DNA from: Streptococcus pneumoniae
GTDB lineage: Bacteria; Bacillota; Bacilli; Lactobacillales; Streptococcaceae
Reading direction: 5' to 3'
NCBI RefSeq assembly: GCF_001113365.1
Contig: NZ_CKYA01000001.1
Coordinates: 317,501 to 381,500, forward strand
DNA: 64,000 nt
The number at the start of each line of letters is the position of its first letter. The first letter of the stretch is position 1. This document shows positions 9,601-17,462 of the stretch, one piece after another. The position numbers were made by a program, and so were the translations under genes. A model generated the notes under the pieces. The model did not search any database, was not told where the DNA came from, and saw only the letters and a list, made by a program, of their open reading frames with translations.

Positions 9601-9731
9601 AAAAAATTCAGGAACTCCAAGAACAGAAGAAACATCTGGTGTCACAAGTATTGGATGGCACAGAGTCACGTGGCAGTCTGACCCTAGCAGAAATTAGAGA
9701 AATTTTGGGAATTTCTGAAGCCAGCACTTGA
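6633..9731 (+). CDS. SNF2/Rad54-family DEAD/DEAH helicase with SWIM zinc finger
   Basis: A 1032-residue Swi2/Snf2-type ATPase, conserved in streptococci. Near residues 52-69 is a SWIM-type zinc-binding pattern (CAC followed by CVH). A long central region is bacterial SNF2-associated. The helicase core starts near residue 590: motif I DDMGLGKT at about 608, the Walker B variant DEAQ at about 703, motif III SGTPIENHLGELWS, and a C-terminal helicase domain with SLKAGGVGLNLTGAD and QAISRAHRMGQ. These enzymes translocate on double-stranded DNA and remodel protein-DNA complexes; the bacterial target is not established. It has its own promoter, and the next gene starts 47 bases downstream. Confidence 0.93.
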   Translation: MAKLIPGKVRIEGVALYETGKVDIIKEKNNRLYARVAEEELRYSLEDDLVFCACDFFQKRGYCVHLAALEHFLKNDERGQEILQSLEEGHEEKEIVETKVTLGGKFLDRILSPKSERAYELSAVGQVEAGTNHILWTLRIGQINSQKYYVIRDILLFLRIVEQRKSYMIGKIYEESLSWEAFDEASQELLTFLRGLMEEGQAPDLFFQNQGRHLFFPLTFFEQGVNLLMTLPHFQFDHQVDSYQILLFQDMHADANLFAFTVTAYSDYFEMEISESPRVNAFYQGAVLFHKGQVYFLTDQQMRLLKEIKALPLDQHGKKYLQFDSSDRDKLASCLTLFSRMGTVSAPERLQIKSFAPSFYFDREEDNRIRLAIQFDYGNRQVSSRQELEELPFSSDTDLEERIFQVCLAAGFEADFQSWRQALKAESIYHFFHEIIPIFEKLGNVDISDKLEELYSLASPQVQIASKGGLLEIQFDFQDIAQEEIDQAMQALVANKDFYIGSSNQVYFFDEETKKIRQNLQELGQFELKDGSLQARKSLAYSLAHLFEGRDRVSFSQEFQNLAHDLTHPEDFPRQATQVQADLRDYQEKGIGWLQMLHHYGFGGILADDMGLGKTLQTIAFLTSQVTKESRVLILAPSGLIYNWADEFQKFAPQLDVAVVHGLKASREEILAESHQIFVTSYATFRQDSELYQGMAFDFLFLDEAQVMKNAQTKIAQTLRQFVVPSVFALSGTPIENHLGELWSIFQIVMPGLLPSKKEFMKLSAERVAQFIKPFVMRRKKEEVLTELPDLIEVVYKNELEDQQKAIYLAQLQQMRDRLAQVSDQEFQRSRVEILSGLMRLRQICDTPALFMEDYQGASGKLDSLRDLLVQVADGGHRVLIFSQFKGMLEKIEQELPDLGLTSFKITGSTPAKERQDMTKAFNQGERDAFLISLKAGGVGLNLTGADTVILVDLWWNPAVEAQAISRAHRMGQEETVEVYRLVTKGTIEEKIQELQEQKKHLVSQVLDGTESRGSLTLAEIREILGISEAST

Positions 9732-9755
9732 AAAATCAAGACAATACGCTATAAT
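9728..9755 (+). promoter_or_regulatory. Promoter upstream of the 205-aa protein gene and murC
   Basis: TTGAAA (9728-9733), a 16-base spacer and TATAAT (9750-9755). The -35 overlaps the SNF2 stop codon. Confidence 0.65.
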
Positions 9756-9778
9756 GAAGTGTTGAAAGGAAATAGAAA

Positions 9779-10396
9779 ATGAAACAAGAACGATTTCCAT
9801 TGGTGTCAGATGACGAGGTCATGTTGACTGAAATGCCAGTCATGAATCTCTATGATGAGTCTGATCTGATCAGTAATATCAAGGGTGAGTATCGAGATAA
9901 AAATTATTTAGAATGGGCTCCTATTACTGAAGAGGCGCCAGTAAAACCGATTGAAAAGCAAGTAGAGAAAACTAAAAAGGCTCCTTTAGGGGTAAAAAAA
10001 GAAGGAAAGAGCTATGCGGAGGTGGCGCGTGAAGAAGCGCGTGCAGACTTGAAAAAGAAACGCTCTGCTAACTACCTAACTCAGGATTTCAGCCGTGCGA
10101 GACGTCATTCTAAATCAGGCCTTCTTAGACAGGGTAACCAACCGACAGCGCCTTTCCAAAAGGAAAATCCTGGTGAATTTGTCAAATATAGCCAAAAATT
10201 GACCCAGTCTCATTATATCTTGGCGGAAGAAGTTCATTCTATCCCTACCAAGAATGAAGAAGTGTCAGCACCTGCTCCAAAGAAAAACAACTATGATTTT
10301 CTAAAGAAGAGCCAAATCTACAATAAAAAAAGTAAACAAACAGAACAAGAACGTCGAGTTGCCCAAGAGTTGAATCTGACCAGAATTACAGAATAG
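9779..10396 (+). CDS. Conserved streptococcal basic protein of unknown function
   Basis: A 205-residue, highly charged, Lys/Arg/Glu-rich protein with no signal peptide or membrane segment and low predicted order. A middle stretch GKSYAEVAREEARADLKKKR looks like a helix or coiled coil, and a basic DFSRARRHSKSGLLR segment could bind nucleic acid or acidic partners. I cannot assign a family function. It lies between SNF2 and murC, ten bases before murC, in the order I recall from pneumococcus, so it is a real conserved gene and probably co-transcribed with the cell-wall genes that follow. AAAGGAAA gives a reasonable ribosome site. Confidence 0.8.
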   Translation: MKQERFPLVSDDEVMLTEMPVMNLYDESDLISNIKGEYRDKNYLEWAPITEEAPVKPIEKQVEKTKKAPLGVKKEGKSYAEVAREEARADLKKKRSANYLTQDFSRARRHSKSGLLRQGNQPTAPFQKENPGEFVKYSQKLTQSHYILAEEVHSIPTKNEEVSAPAPKKNNYDFLKKSQIYNKKSKQTEQERRVAQELNLTRITE

Positions 10397-10406
10397 GGGA
10401 GAAAAC

Positions 10407-11741
10407 ATGCCAAAGACATATCATTTTATCGGAATTAAGGGATCAGGGATGAGTGCCTTGGCCTTGATGTTGCACCAAATGGGGCACAAGGTACAGGGAT
10501 CAGATGTTGAAAAGTACTACTTTACTCAACGTGGTTTAGAGCAGGCAGGCATTACCATTCTTCCTTTTGATGAAAAGAACCTAGACGGTGATATGGAAAT
10601 TATCGCTGGAAATGCCTTTCGTCCAGATAACAACGTCGAAATTGCCTATGCAGACCAAAATGGTATCAGCTACAAACGTTATCATGAGTTTCTAGGTAGC
10701 TTTATGCGTGATTTTGTTAGCATGGGAGTAGCTGGAGCGCATGGAAAAACTTCAACGACAGGTATGTTGTCTCATGTCTTGTCTCACATCACAGACACTA
10801 GCTTCTTGATTGGGGATGGGACCGGTCGTGGTTCGGCCAATGCCAAATATTTTGTCTTTGAATCTGACGAATATGAGCGCCACTTTATGCCTTATCACCC
10901 AGAATACTCTATTATTACCAACATTGACTTTGACCATCCAGACTATTTCACAAGTCTCGAGGATGTTTTCAATGCCTTTAACGACTATGCTAAACAAATT
11001 ACCAAGGGTCTTTTTGTCTATGGTGAAGATGCAGAATTGCGTAAGATTACAGCCAATGCTCCGATTTATTATTATGGCTTTGAAGCAGAAGGTAATGACT
11101 TTGTAGCTAGCGATCTTCTTCGTTCTACAACTGGGTCAACTTTCACGGTTCATTTCCGTGGACAAGACTTGGGGCAATTCCACATTCCAACCTTTGGTCG
11201 TCACAATATCATGAATGCGACAGCCGTTATTGGTCTTCTTTACACAGCAGGATTTGATTTGAACTTGGTGCGTGAGCACTTGAAAACATTTGCCGGTGTT
11301 AAGCGTCGTTTCACTGAGAAAATTGTCAATGATACAGTTATTATCGATGACTTTGCCCACCATCCAACAGAAATTATTGCGACCTTGGATGCGGCTCGTC
11401 AGAAATACCCAAGCAAGGAAATTGTAGCGGTCTTCCAACCGCATACTTTTACAAGAACCATTGCCTTGTTAGATGACTTTGCTTATGCTTTGAACCAAGC
11501 GGATGCTGTTTACCTAGCGCAAATTTATGGGTCAGCTCGTGAAGTAGACCATGGTGACGTTAAGGTAGAAGACCTAGCCCAAAAAATCAACAAGAAACAT
11601 CAAGTGATCACTGTTGAAAATGTTTCCCCACTCCTTGACCATGACAATGCTGTCTATGTCTTTATGGGAGCAGGAGACATCCAAACCTATGAATACTCAT
11701 TTGAACGACTCTTGTCTAATTTGACAAGTAATGTTCAATAG
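10407..11741 (+). CDS. murC: UDP-N-acetylmuramate--L-alanine ligase
   Basis: The first Mur ligase of peptidoglycan precursor synthesis; it joins L-alanine to UDP-MurNAc using ATP in the cytosol. Length (444) is typical. The N-terminal GIKGSGMSALALMLHQMG is the UDP-substrate Rossmann motif. The ATP-binding GAHGKTSTTGM lies near residue 110. Mur-ligase signatures FESDEYERHF, TNIDFDHPDYF and DDFAHHPTEI follow. GGGGAG (10396-10401) precedes the ATG. It sits in a run with GNAT genes and mltG, consistent with a cell-envelope cluster. Confidence 0.97.
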   Translation: MPKTYHFIGIKGSGMSALALMLHQMGHKVQGSDVEKYYFTQRGLEQAGITILPFDEKNLDGDMEIIAGNAFRPDNNVEIAYADQNGISYKRYHEFLGSFMRDFVSMGVAGAHGKTSTTGMLSHVLSHITDTSFLIGDGTGRGSANAKYFVFESDEYERHFMPYHPEYSIITNIDFDHPDYFTSLEDVFNAFNDYAKQITKGLFVYGEDAELRKITANAPIYYYGFEAEGNDFVASDLLRSTTGSTFTVHFRGQDLGQFHIPTFGRHNIMNATAVIGLLYTAGFDLNLVREHLKTFAGVKRRFTEKIVNDTVIIDDFAHHPTEIIATLDAARQKYPSKEIVAVFQPHTFTRTIALLDDFAYALNQADAVYLAQIYGSAREVDHGDVKVEDLAQKINKKHQVITVENVSPLLDHDNAVYVFMGAGDIQTYEYSFERLLSNLTSNVQ

Positions 11742-11750
11742 GATGCTCCT

Positions 11751-12212
11751 ATGGAAATTCCAATTAAGATCATTCAGGCAAGCAAGTCTGATTTGGCTGA
11801 GATAGAGGCGATTCAAACTTCGTCTTTTCCAGCTGAAAAGCAGCAACCTTCCCATATCTTAGAAGAAAGTATCCGTAAGTGTGCGGATACCTTTCTTCTA
11901 GCTAGGGATGAAAATCAACTGTTAGGCTATATTCTATCAAGTCCCCAGTCAGACAATCCGCAATGTCTAAAAGTACATTCTTTAGTCATTGAGTCTGACC
12001 ATCAGAGACAGGGCTTGGGAACACTTCTTCTTGCAGCCTTGAAAGAGGTGGCAGTTGAACTGGATTACAAAGGGATTCGTTTGGAGAGTCCTTCTGAGCT
12101 GCTTTCCTATTTTGAAATGAACGGTTTTATTGATGAAGAAACTTCTCTTTATGAAACTAGCCAGAGTTTTAGTATGATTTGGTTTAATCCCTTTTATCTG
12201 GAGGCACAATGA
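11751..12212 (+). CDS. GNAT family N-acetyltransferase
   Basis: A 153-residue acetyl-CoA-dependent acetyltransferase. The acetyl-CoA loop motif A reads HSLVIESDHQRQGLGTLLLAA, with the R/Q-x-x-G-x-G/A core seen as RQGLGT. The substrate is unknown; the family includes protein and small-molecule acetylases. The stop overlaps the next GNAT start by four bases (ATGA), so the two are translationally coupled and may be an ancient duplication or a heteromer. The gene follows murC after nine bases. Confidence 0.88.
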   Translation: MEIPIKIIQASKSDLAEIEAIQTSSFPAEKQQPSHILEESIRKCADTFLLARDENQLLGYILSSPQSDNPQCLKVHSLVIESDHQRQGLGTLLLAALKEVAVELDYKGIRLESPSELLSYFEMNGFIDEETSLYETSQSFSMIWFNPFYLEAQ

Positions 12213-12766
12213 AAATCAGACAAGCAAGATTAGAAGATTTGGATCGTATCGTCGAGATTGAACTAGAGAATTTCTCGGTAGAAGAAGCTATTCCTCGAAC
12301 TGTCTTTGAGGCACATTTGCGAGAAATTCAGACCTCTTTTCTGGTTGCAGAAAAAGAAGGTAGAATCATGGGTTATATCGAAGGGCCAGTTGGCCCCCAC
12401 CGCCATCTGCAAGACCAGTCTTTTACAGAAGAGATAGAAGATTATAGTCATGAGCCTGGTGGCTATATCTCTGTGACCTGTCTTTCTATTGCCAAAGAAG
12501 CACAGGGCCTCGGACTGGGTCAAAAATTGCTGACAGCCTTGAAAGAACTTGCTCTTGAGGATAAGAGAGAAGGCATTAACCTAACCTGTCGTGACTATCT
12601 CATCCCCTACTATGAAAAACACGGATTTGTCAACGAAGGCTTGTCCCAGTCAACCTTTGCAGGGGAAACCTGGTATGATATGGTCTGGGAAGCTAATACT
12701 CTTCGAAAATCAAATTCAAACCACGTCAGCGTCGCCTTACCGTACTCAAGTACAGCTTGCGGCTAG
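12209..12766 (+). CDS. GNAT family N-acetyltransferase with BOX-encoded C-terminus
   Basis: A GNAT acetyltransferase of 185 residues as read. Motif A is ISVTCLSIAKEAQGLGLGQKLL and the C-terminal YYEKHGFVNEG is typical of the fold. The native protein appears to end near residue 162 (TWYDMVWEA). From there on the reading frame runs into a BOX repeat (12696-12801), which supplies about 23 extra residues (ending PYSSTACG) and the stop codon. Whether this tail is tolerated or the protein is impaired is unknown. The gene overlaps the preceding GNAT by four bases. A TG-rich GGAGG lies just before the ATG (12199-12203). Confidence 0.87.
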   Translation: MKIRQARLEDLDRIVEIELENFSVEEAIPRTVFEAHLREIQTSFLVAEKEGRIMGYIEGPVGPHRHLQDQSFTEEIEDYSHEPGGYISVTCLSIAKEAQGLGLGQKLLTALKELALEDKREGINLTCRDYLIPYYEKHGFVNEGLSQSTFAGETWYDMVWEANTLRKSNSNHVSVALPYSSTACG

Positions 12767-12801
12767 CTTCCTAGTTTGCTCTTTGATTTTCATTGAGTAT
12801 A
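12696..12801 (-). repeat. BOX element (boxA-boxC, no boxB)
   Basis: About 106 bp running on the plus strand from ATACTCTTCG (boxA end) to CATTGAGTAT (boxC end), i.e. inverted relative to the copies at 38967 and 59101. It contains the reverse complement of the GGCGACGCTGACG-type boxA core. It lacks the boxB module and overlaps the 3' end of the GNAT gene. Confidence 0.9.
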
Positions 12802-12829
12802 AAAAATAAGCTAGGAAAAGTATCATAGG

Positions 12830-12858
12830 TTGCTTTTCTTGGACTTTTAAGATATAAT
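12830..12858 (+). promoter_or_regulatory. Promoter of mltG
   Basis: TTGCTT (12830-12835), a 17-base spacer and TATAAT (12853-12858), placed just after the BOX element. Confidence 0.7.
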
Positions 12859-12889
12859 ATTATGGATTGTCAACAAGGAGGAAAAACTT

Positions 12890-14545
12890 TTGAGTGAAAA
12901 GTCAAGAGAAGAAGAGAAATTAAGCTTTAAAGAGCAGATTCTGAGAGATTTAGAAAAAGTAAAAGGCTATGATGAAGTTCTGAAAGAAGATAAGGCAGTA
13001 GTTCGCACTCCTGCAAATGAACCTTCAGCTGAAGAACTCATGGCTGATTCCTTGTCAACGGTAGAGGAGATTATGAGAAAAGCTCCTGCTGCGCCTACTC
13101 ACCCAAGTCAAGATGTACCAGCTTCTCCAGCAGATGACCTTCAAAGAGAAATTCCTGGTGTTCCAAGTCATCCAAGTCAAGATGTACCTTCTTCTCCAGC
13201 GGAAGAAAGTGGTTCAAGACCAGGACCAGGTCCTGTTAGACCTAAGAAACTTGAAAGAGAATACAATGAAACCCCAACAAGGGTAGCTGTTTCCTATAAG
13301 ACGGCAGAGAAAAAAGCAGAACAAGCAGGTCCAGAAACACCTACGCCTGCTACAGAAACAGTGGATATCATCAGCGATACACCACGTCGTAGCCGTAGAG
13401 AAGGAGCAAAATCCGTTAAGCCTAAGAAAGAGAAGAAGTCACATGTGAAAGCTTTTGTGATTTCATTCCTTGTATTCCTTGCCTTGCTCTCAGCAGGTGG
13501 TTACTTTGGTTACCAGTACGTGCTAGATTCTTTGTTACCTATTGATGCTAATTCTAAGAAATATGTGACGGTTGGAATTCCAGAAGGTTCAAACGTTCAA
13601 GAAATCGGTACGACGCTTGAAAAAGCTGGTTTGGTAAAGCATGGTCTGATTTTTAGCTTTTATGCCAAGTATAAAAATTATACCGACTTGAAAGCAGGTT
13701 ACTACAATTTGCAAAAGAGTATGAGTACAGAAGACTTACTCAAAGAGTTGCAAAAAGGTGGAACAGCTGAACCGCAGGAACCTGTACTTGCGACTTTGAC
13801 AATTCCAGAAGGTTATACGATTGATCAAATTGCACAAACAGTAGGTCAATTGCAAGGTGACTTCAAAGAGCCTTTGACAGCGGAGGTTTTCTTGGCTAAA
13901 GTTCAAGATGAGACGTTTATCAGTCAAGAAGTTGCCAAATATCCGAGTCTACTTGAAAGCTTACCTACAAAAGACAGCGGTGCGCGTTATCGTTTGGAAG
14001 GATACCTTTTCCCAGCTACATACTCTATCAAGGAAAGCACAACTATTGAGAGCTTGATTGATGAGATGTTGGCGGCTATGGATAAGAACCTATCTCCTTA
14101 CTATAGTACTATCAAATCTAAAAACTTGACTGTCAATGAGTTGTTGACCATTGCTTCCTTGGTCGAAAAAGAAGGTGCCAAGACAGAAGATCGTAAGCTC
14201 ATTGCCGGTGTATTCTACAATCGTTTGAATCGTGATATGCCACTTCAAAGTAATATTGCAATCTTGTATGCCCAAGGAAAACTGGGGCAAAATATCAGCC
14301 TAGCTGAGGATGTTGCGATTGATACCAACATTGATTCACCTTATAATGTTTATAAAAATGTAGGTCTCATGCCTGGTCCAGTCGATAGTCCAAGTCTGGA
14401 TGCGATTGAGTCAAGCATCAATCAAACTAAGAGCGATAACCTCTACTTTGTAGCAGATGTCACAGAAGGCAAGGTCTACTATGCTAACAATCAAGAAGAC
14501 CACGACCGCAATGTCGCTGAACATGTCAACAGCAAATTAAACTAA
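12890..14545 (+). CDS. mltG: Endolytic peptidoglycan transglycosylase MltG (YceG family)
   Basis: A membrane-anchored lytic transglycosylase that cuts nascent glycan strands and, in pneumococcus, works with the peripheral elongation machinery. 551 residues from a TTG start, chosen because AAGGAGG (12874-12880) is nine bases upstream. The long cytoplasmic N-terminus is Pro/Ser-rich and contains a repeated HPSQDVP(A/S)SPA motif near residues 71 and 98. One membrane helix lies at about 186-208. The extracellular YceG domain follows, with the catalytic glutamate expected near E426 in ASLVEKEG and the conserved YNRLNRDMPLQSN. A terminator follows, so the transcript ends before greA. Confidence 0.95.
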   Translation: MSEKSREEEKLSFKEQILRDLEKVKGYDEVLKEDKAVVRTPANEPSAEELMADSLSTVEEIMRKAPAAPTHPSQDVPASPADDLQREIPGVPSHPSQDVPSSPAEESGSRPGPGPVRPKKLEREYNETPTRVAVSYKTAEKKAEQAGPETPTPATETVDIISDTPRRSRREGAKSVKPKKEKKSHVKAFVISFLVFLALLSAGGYFGYQYVLDSLLPIDANSKKYVTVGIPEGSNVQEIGTTLEKAGLVKHGLIFSFYAKYKNYTDLKAGYYNLQKSMSTEDLLKELQKGGTAEPQEPVLATLTIPEGYTIDQIAQTVGQLQGDFKEPLTAEVFLAKVQDETFISQEVAKYPSLLESLPTKDSGARYRLEGYLFPATYSIKESTTIESLIDEMLAAMDKNLSPYYSTIKSKNLTVNELLTIASLVEKEGAKTEDRKLIAGVFYNRLNRDMPLQSNIAILYAQGKLGQNISLAEDVAIDTNIDSPYNVYKNVGLMPGPVDSPSLDAIESSINQTKSDNLYFVADVTEGKVYYANNQEDHDRNVAEHVNSKLN

Positions 14546-14552
14546 ACAAACT

Positions 14553-14585
14553 AAAATTATGTGATACTTCACATAATTTTCTTTC
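14553..14585 (+). terminator. Terminator after mltG
   Basis: Perfect twelve-base stem AAAATTATGTGA / TCACATAATTTT with a four-base loop, followed by CTTTC. Confidence 0.8.
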
Positions 14586-14615
14586 GAAAATATCATCAGA
14601 AGAAAGTTGAGAAAA

Positions 14616-15098
14616 ATGGCAGAAAAAACATATCCTATGACCCTTGAGGAAAAGGAAAAACTTGAAAAAGAATTAGAAGAATTGAAATTGGTCCGTCGAC
14701 CAGAAGTGGTAGAACGCATTAAGATTGCCCGTTCATACGGTGACCTTTCAGAAAACAGTGAGTACGAAGCAGCTAAGGATGAACAAGCCTTTGTCGAAGG
14801 ACAAATCTCTAGCTTGGAAACAAAAATCCGCTATGCTGAAATCGTCAATAGCGACGCAGTTGCAGATGATGAAGTAGCGATTGGTAAAACAGTCACCATC
14901 CAAGAAATTGGTGAGGACGAAGAAGAAGTTTATATTATCGTAGGTTCAGCTGGTGCGGATGCCTTTGCAGGTAAGGTTTCAAATGAAAGCCCAATTGGAC
15001 AAGCCTTGATTGGCAAGAAAACAGGTGACACAGCAACCATTGAAACGCCTGTTGGTAGCTATGATGTAAAAATCTTAAAGGTTGAAAAAACAGCCTAA
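14616..15098 (+). CDS. greA: Transcription elongation factor GreA
   Basis: A 160-residue GreA. It binds the RNA polymerase secondary channel and stimulates cleavage of backtracked RNA. The N-terminal coiled coil contains the acidic tip region ARSYGDLSENSEYEAAKDEQ, and the C-terminal FKBP-like domain includes SPIGQALIGKKTGD. The ATG at 14616 gives the standard length and MAEKTYPMT start; an upstream in-frame TTG at 14607 would add three residues and is less likely. A terminator follows. Confidence 0.97.
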   Translation: MAEKTYPMTLEEKEKLEKELEELKLVRRPEVVERIKIARSYGDLSENSEYEAAKDEQAFVEGQISSLETKIRYAEIVNSDAVADDEVAIGKTVTIQEIGEDEEEVYIIVGSAGADAFAGKVSNESPIGQALIGKKTGDTATIETPVGSYDVKILKVEKTA

Positions 15099-15106
15099 AA
15101 CAGAAG

Positions 15107-15147
15107 AAAGGAGTGGGGAGGCGATGCGCTTCACTCACTCCTTTTTC
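15107..15147 (+). terminator. Terminator after greA
   Basis: Nine-base stem AAAGGAGTG / CACTCCTTT with a larger, partly paired loop, followed by TT. Confidence 0.8.
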
Positions 15148-15172
15148 CATTTTAAATTGAATTGGAGACTAT

Positions 15173-16537
15173 ATGAGTTCAAAGAAGAAAAAAAATAAGA
15201 TGGAGCGTGGTCTGACCAATCGTCATGTGCAGGTTATGGCCATCGCTGGAACAATCGGAACAGGACTCTTTCTGGGAGCAGGTCGCTCTATCAGCCTAAC
15301 AGGTCCTTCCATTGTACTGATTTATATGATTACTGGGGCTTTCATGTTCCTCATGATGCGTGCTGTTGGGGAAATGCTTTACCAAGACCCTGAGCAACAT
15401 ACCTTTATCAACTTTATCACGCGCCATTTGGGTAAGGGCTGGGGCTATTTCTCGGTTTGGTCTTACTGGCTATCTGTTGTCTTTATCGGTATGGCGGAAA
15501 TCACTGCTATCGCACATTATGTGCAATTTTGGTTCCCAACTTGGCCGAGTTGGATGATTGAGATTGGATTTTTGACCATTCTAGCCTTGGTCAACCTAAT
15601 CGCGGTGAAGCTCTTTGGAGAAGTTGAGTTTTGGTTTGCTATGGTCAAGATTGTGGCTATTTTAGCCATGATTGCGACAGGAGTCTTTATGGTCTTGACA
15701 GGCTTTAAGACACCTCATGGAGTAGCAAGTTTAGCTAATATCGCCGACAATTTCTCCCTCTTCCCAAATGGTGGAGTTAACTTTGTCATGGCCTTCCAGA
15801 TGGTGTTCTTCGCCTACCTTATGATTGAGTTTATAGGGGTCACAACTTCTGAAACCAAAAATCCACGTCAGGTCTTGCCAAAAGCCGTTAAGGAAATTCC
15901 TTTGCGTATCGCCTTTTTCTACGGTGGTGCCCTCTTAGCCATCATGGCTATCATTCCATGGCGTGAACTGGCTTCTGCTGATTCACCTTTTGTTACAGTA
16001 TTTGAATTGGCCGGTGTCAAGTGGGCGGCAGCCTTGATTAACTTTGTCGTTTTGACATCAGCAGCATCTGCTCTTAACTCAACCCTTTATTCAACAGGGC
16101 GCCATTTGTATCAGATTGCTCATGATTCGCCAAATCGCTTCCTAAAGGCTATTAAGGCAGATACTCTTTCTCGCCATAATGTGCCACAAAATGCCATCAT
16201 CGCTTCAGCAATCTTGATTGCCCTAGCAGCCTTTATCAACGTCTTGCCAGGAGTTTCGGATGCTTTTGCCTTGATTACGGCTTCATCATCTGGTGTCTAT
16301 ATTGCCATTTATATCTTGATTATGGTGGCTCACCTTAAATACCGCAAGTCACAGGATTTTATGGCGGATGGCTATCTCATGCCACATTATCGTTTCCTAA
16401 ATCCCTTAACCATGCTTTTCTTTGCCTTTGTCTTTGTAACCCTCTTTTTACAAGAGTCTACCTTTGTAGGAGCAATCGGCTCAGCTATCTGGATTATCGG
16501 TTTCGGGATTTACAGCCAGTGGAAATTTAGAAAATAG
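15173..16537 (+). CDS. Amino acid permease, APC superfamily (CycA/AAT type)
   Basis: A 454-residue, twelve-helix secondary transporter. The N-terminal ERGLTNRHVQVMAIAGTIGT followed by GLFLGAGRSI is the hallmark of the AAT family, which imports amino acids by proton symport. It is most like D-serine/D-alanine/glycine permeases, but the substrate cannot be fixed from sequence. Membrane segments are evident throughout, for example near residues 230-260 and 340-370. It stands alone between terminators. GGAG lies about eight bases before the ATG. Confidence 0.93.
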   Translation: MSSKKKKNKMERGLTNRHVQVMAIAGTIGTGLFLGAGRSISLTGPSIVLIYMITGAFMFLMMRAVGEMLYQDPEQHTFINFITRHLGKGWGYFSVWSYWLSVVFIGMAEITAIAHYVQFWFPTWPSWMIEIGFLTILALVNLIAVKLFGEVEFWFAMVKIVAILAMIATGVFMVLTGFKTPHGVASLANIADNFSLFPNGGVNFVMAFQMVFFAYLMIEFIGVTTSETKNPRQVLPKAVKEIPLRIAFFYGGALLAIMAIIPWRELASADSPFVTVFELAGVKWAAALINFVVLTSAASALNSTLYSTGRHLYQIAHDSPNRFLKAIKADTLSRHNVPQNAIIASAILIALAAFINVLPGVSDAFALITASSSGVYIAIYILIMVAHLKYRKSQDFMADGYLMPHYRFLNPLTMLFFAFVFVTLFLQESTFVGAIGSAIWIIGFGIYSQWKFRK

Positions 16538-16542
16538 ATTTG

Positions 16543-16573
16543 AAACTCATCAACTCAGCTTGGTGGGTTTTTG
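16543..16573 (+). terminator. Terminator after amino acid permease
   Basis: Stem AAACTCATCAA / TTGGTGGGTTT (with G-U pairs) and a short loop, followed by TT. Confidence 0.75.
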
Positions 16574-16578
16574 CTAGT

Positions 16579-16607
16579 TTGACAGTCTATTGAAATAAGA
16601 CTATAAT
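16579..16607 (+). promoter_or_regulatory. Near-consensus sigma-A promoter of GNAT gene
   Basis: TTGACA (16579-16584), exactly 17 bases, TATAAT (16602-16607), 30 bases before the start codon. Confidence 0.85.
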
Positions 16608-16637
16608 CAAGCTGTAACAGTATTTAAGGAGATTTAC

Positions 16638-17033
16638 ATGTACTTTAGATTGAAAAATAAGGAATCACATAAATCGCAAGAAATAGGGAATCTGATTCGT
16701 GTTTATAACCGTTCAAAAAGAGAGGAAGCTGAAAGTGAGCCACTTAATCTTTATGTCGAAGATGAAAAGGGCAATCTCCTGGCAGGTTTGATAGTAGAGA
16801 CTTTTAGAAATTGGCTAGAAATCGAGTATTTATTTGTAAAAGAGGAACTGAGAGAGCAAGGAATCGGTTCAAAACTATTGCAGCAAGCAGAAACTGAAGC
16901 TAAGAATCGAAACTGTCGTTTTGCCTTTGTCAATACCTACCAGTTTCAAGCTCTTGATTTTTATAAAAGGTATGGCTACAAGGAAGTCTTTAGGTTACAA
17001 GACTATCCCTACATTGGGCAAAGATATTATTAG
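16638..17033 (+). CDS. GNAT family N-acetyltransferase
   Basis: A 131-residue acetyltransferase. The acetyl-CoA-binding motif reads YLFVKEELREQGIGSKLLQQ and the C-terminal part has FVNTYQFQALDFYKRYGYKE, the usual beta-bulge and final strand region. The substrate is unknown. It has a strong own promoter and AAGGAG ribosome site, and stands as a single gene. Confidence 0.88.
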   Translation: MYFRLKNKESHKSQEIGNLIRVYNRSKREEAESEPLNLYVEDEKGNLLAGLIVETFRNWLEIEYLFVKEELREQGIGSKLLQQAETEAKNRNCRFAFVNTYQFQALDFYKRYGYKEVFRLQDYPYIGQRYY

Positions 17034-17158
17034 CAAAAGAATCTGTAAGGTGAGTATGGAGGTATAATACAAAGAGAGGCTCGCACATAAGTATGGAGGT
17101 GGACTGATGTATATGAGTAACTATCGATAAATACCAGTTATAACCTAGAAATTGTGTC
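17034..17158. other. Intergenic stretch with a short direct repeat
   Basis: No gene is visible. An 11-base direct repeat AGTATGGAGGT occurs at about 17053 and 17092. The stretch leads into the degraded coding remnant that follows. Confidence 0.4.
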
Positions 17159-17269
17159 TTTCTGGGCAATATTGGGTACAATGCAATGGCAGCTGAGAAA
17201 TTGGGAATCAAGGCTTATCGGGTTAAGAAAAGAAGTGATGTGGTTGATATCTTAAAACAATTTATTTAA
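17159..17269 (+). pseudogene. C-terminal remnant of a HAD-like or similar cytosolic enzyme
   Basis: An open stretch of 36 codons with no start reads FLGNIGYNAMAAEKLGIKAY then RVKKRSDVVDILKQFI and a stop. The pattern GN-G-NAMAAEKLGIKAYRV resembles the end of HAD-superfamily phosphatases (D/N-x-x-x-D...A..aGi.a..v). It is probably the tail of a gene lost by deletion. The assignment is tentative. Confidence 0.45.
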
Positions 17270-17398
17270 ACTAAAAACTCTCTATCTTTTTAAATTGACA
17301 TTAATCCGAGATTCCCCTCTCGAGTTTTTCAGAATAGAGTGAAATCCGAAAGAAAATGGAAATAATTTTTATTAAACGCTTCCAATAGCGGTTAAAAG

Positions 17399-17427
17399 TT
17401 GACAAATTTAAATTTTAGGACTACACT
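17399..17427 (+). promoter_or_regulatory. Promoter of the F1F0 ATP synthase operon
   Basis: TTGACA (17399-17404), 17 bases, TACACT (17422-17427), followed by AAAGGAG before atpE. The 17270-17398 stretch upstream is AT-rich with no gene seen and could hold regulatory sites; the pneumococcal operon is reported as acid-inducible. Confidence 0.85.
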
Positions 17428-17462
17428 AAGTAAGTAAATTTTATTTTAAAGGAGAATTCGTT

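Noticed and set aside
8140..9635. Several minus-strand ORFs of 70-150 codons inside the SNF2 gene
   Set aside because: They overlap a long well-supported gene and lack ribosome sites and family features.
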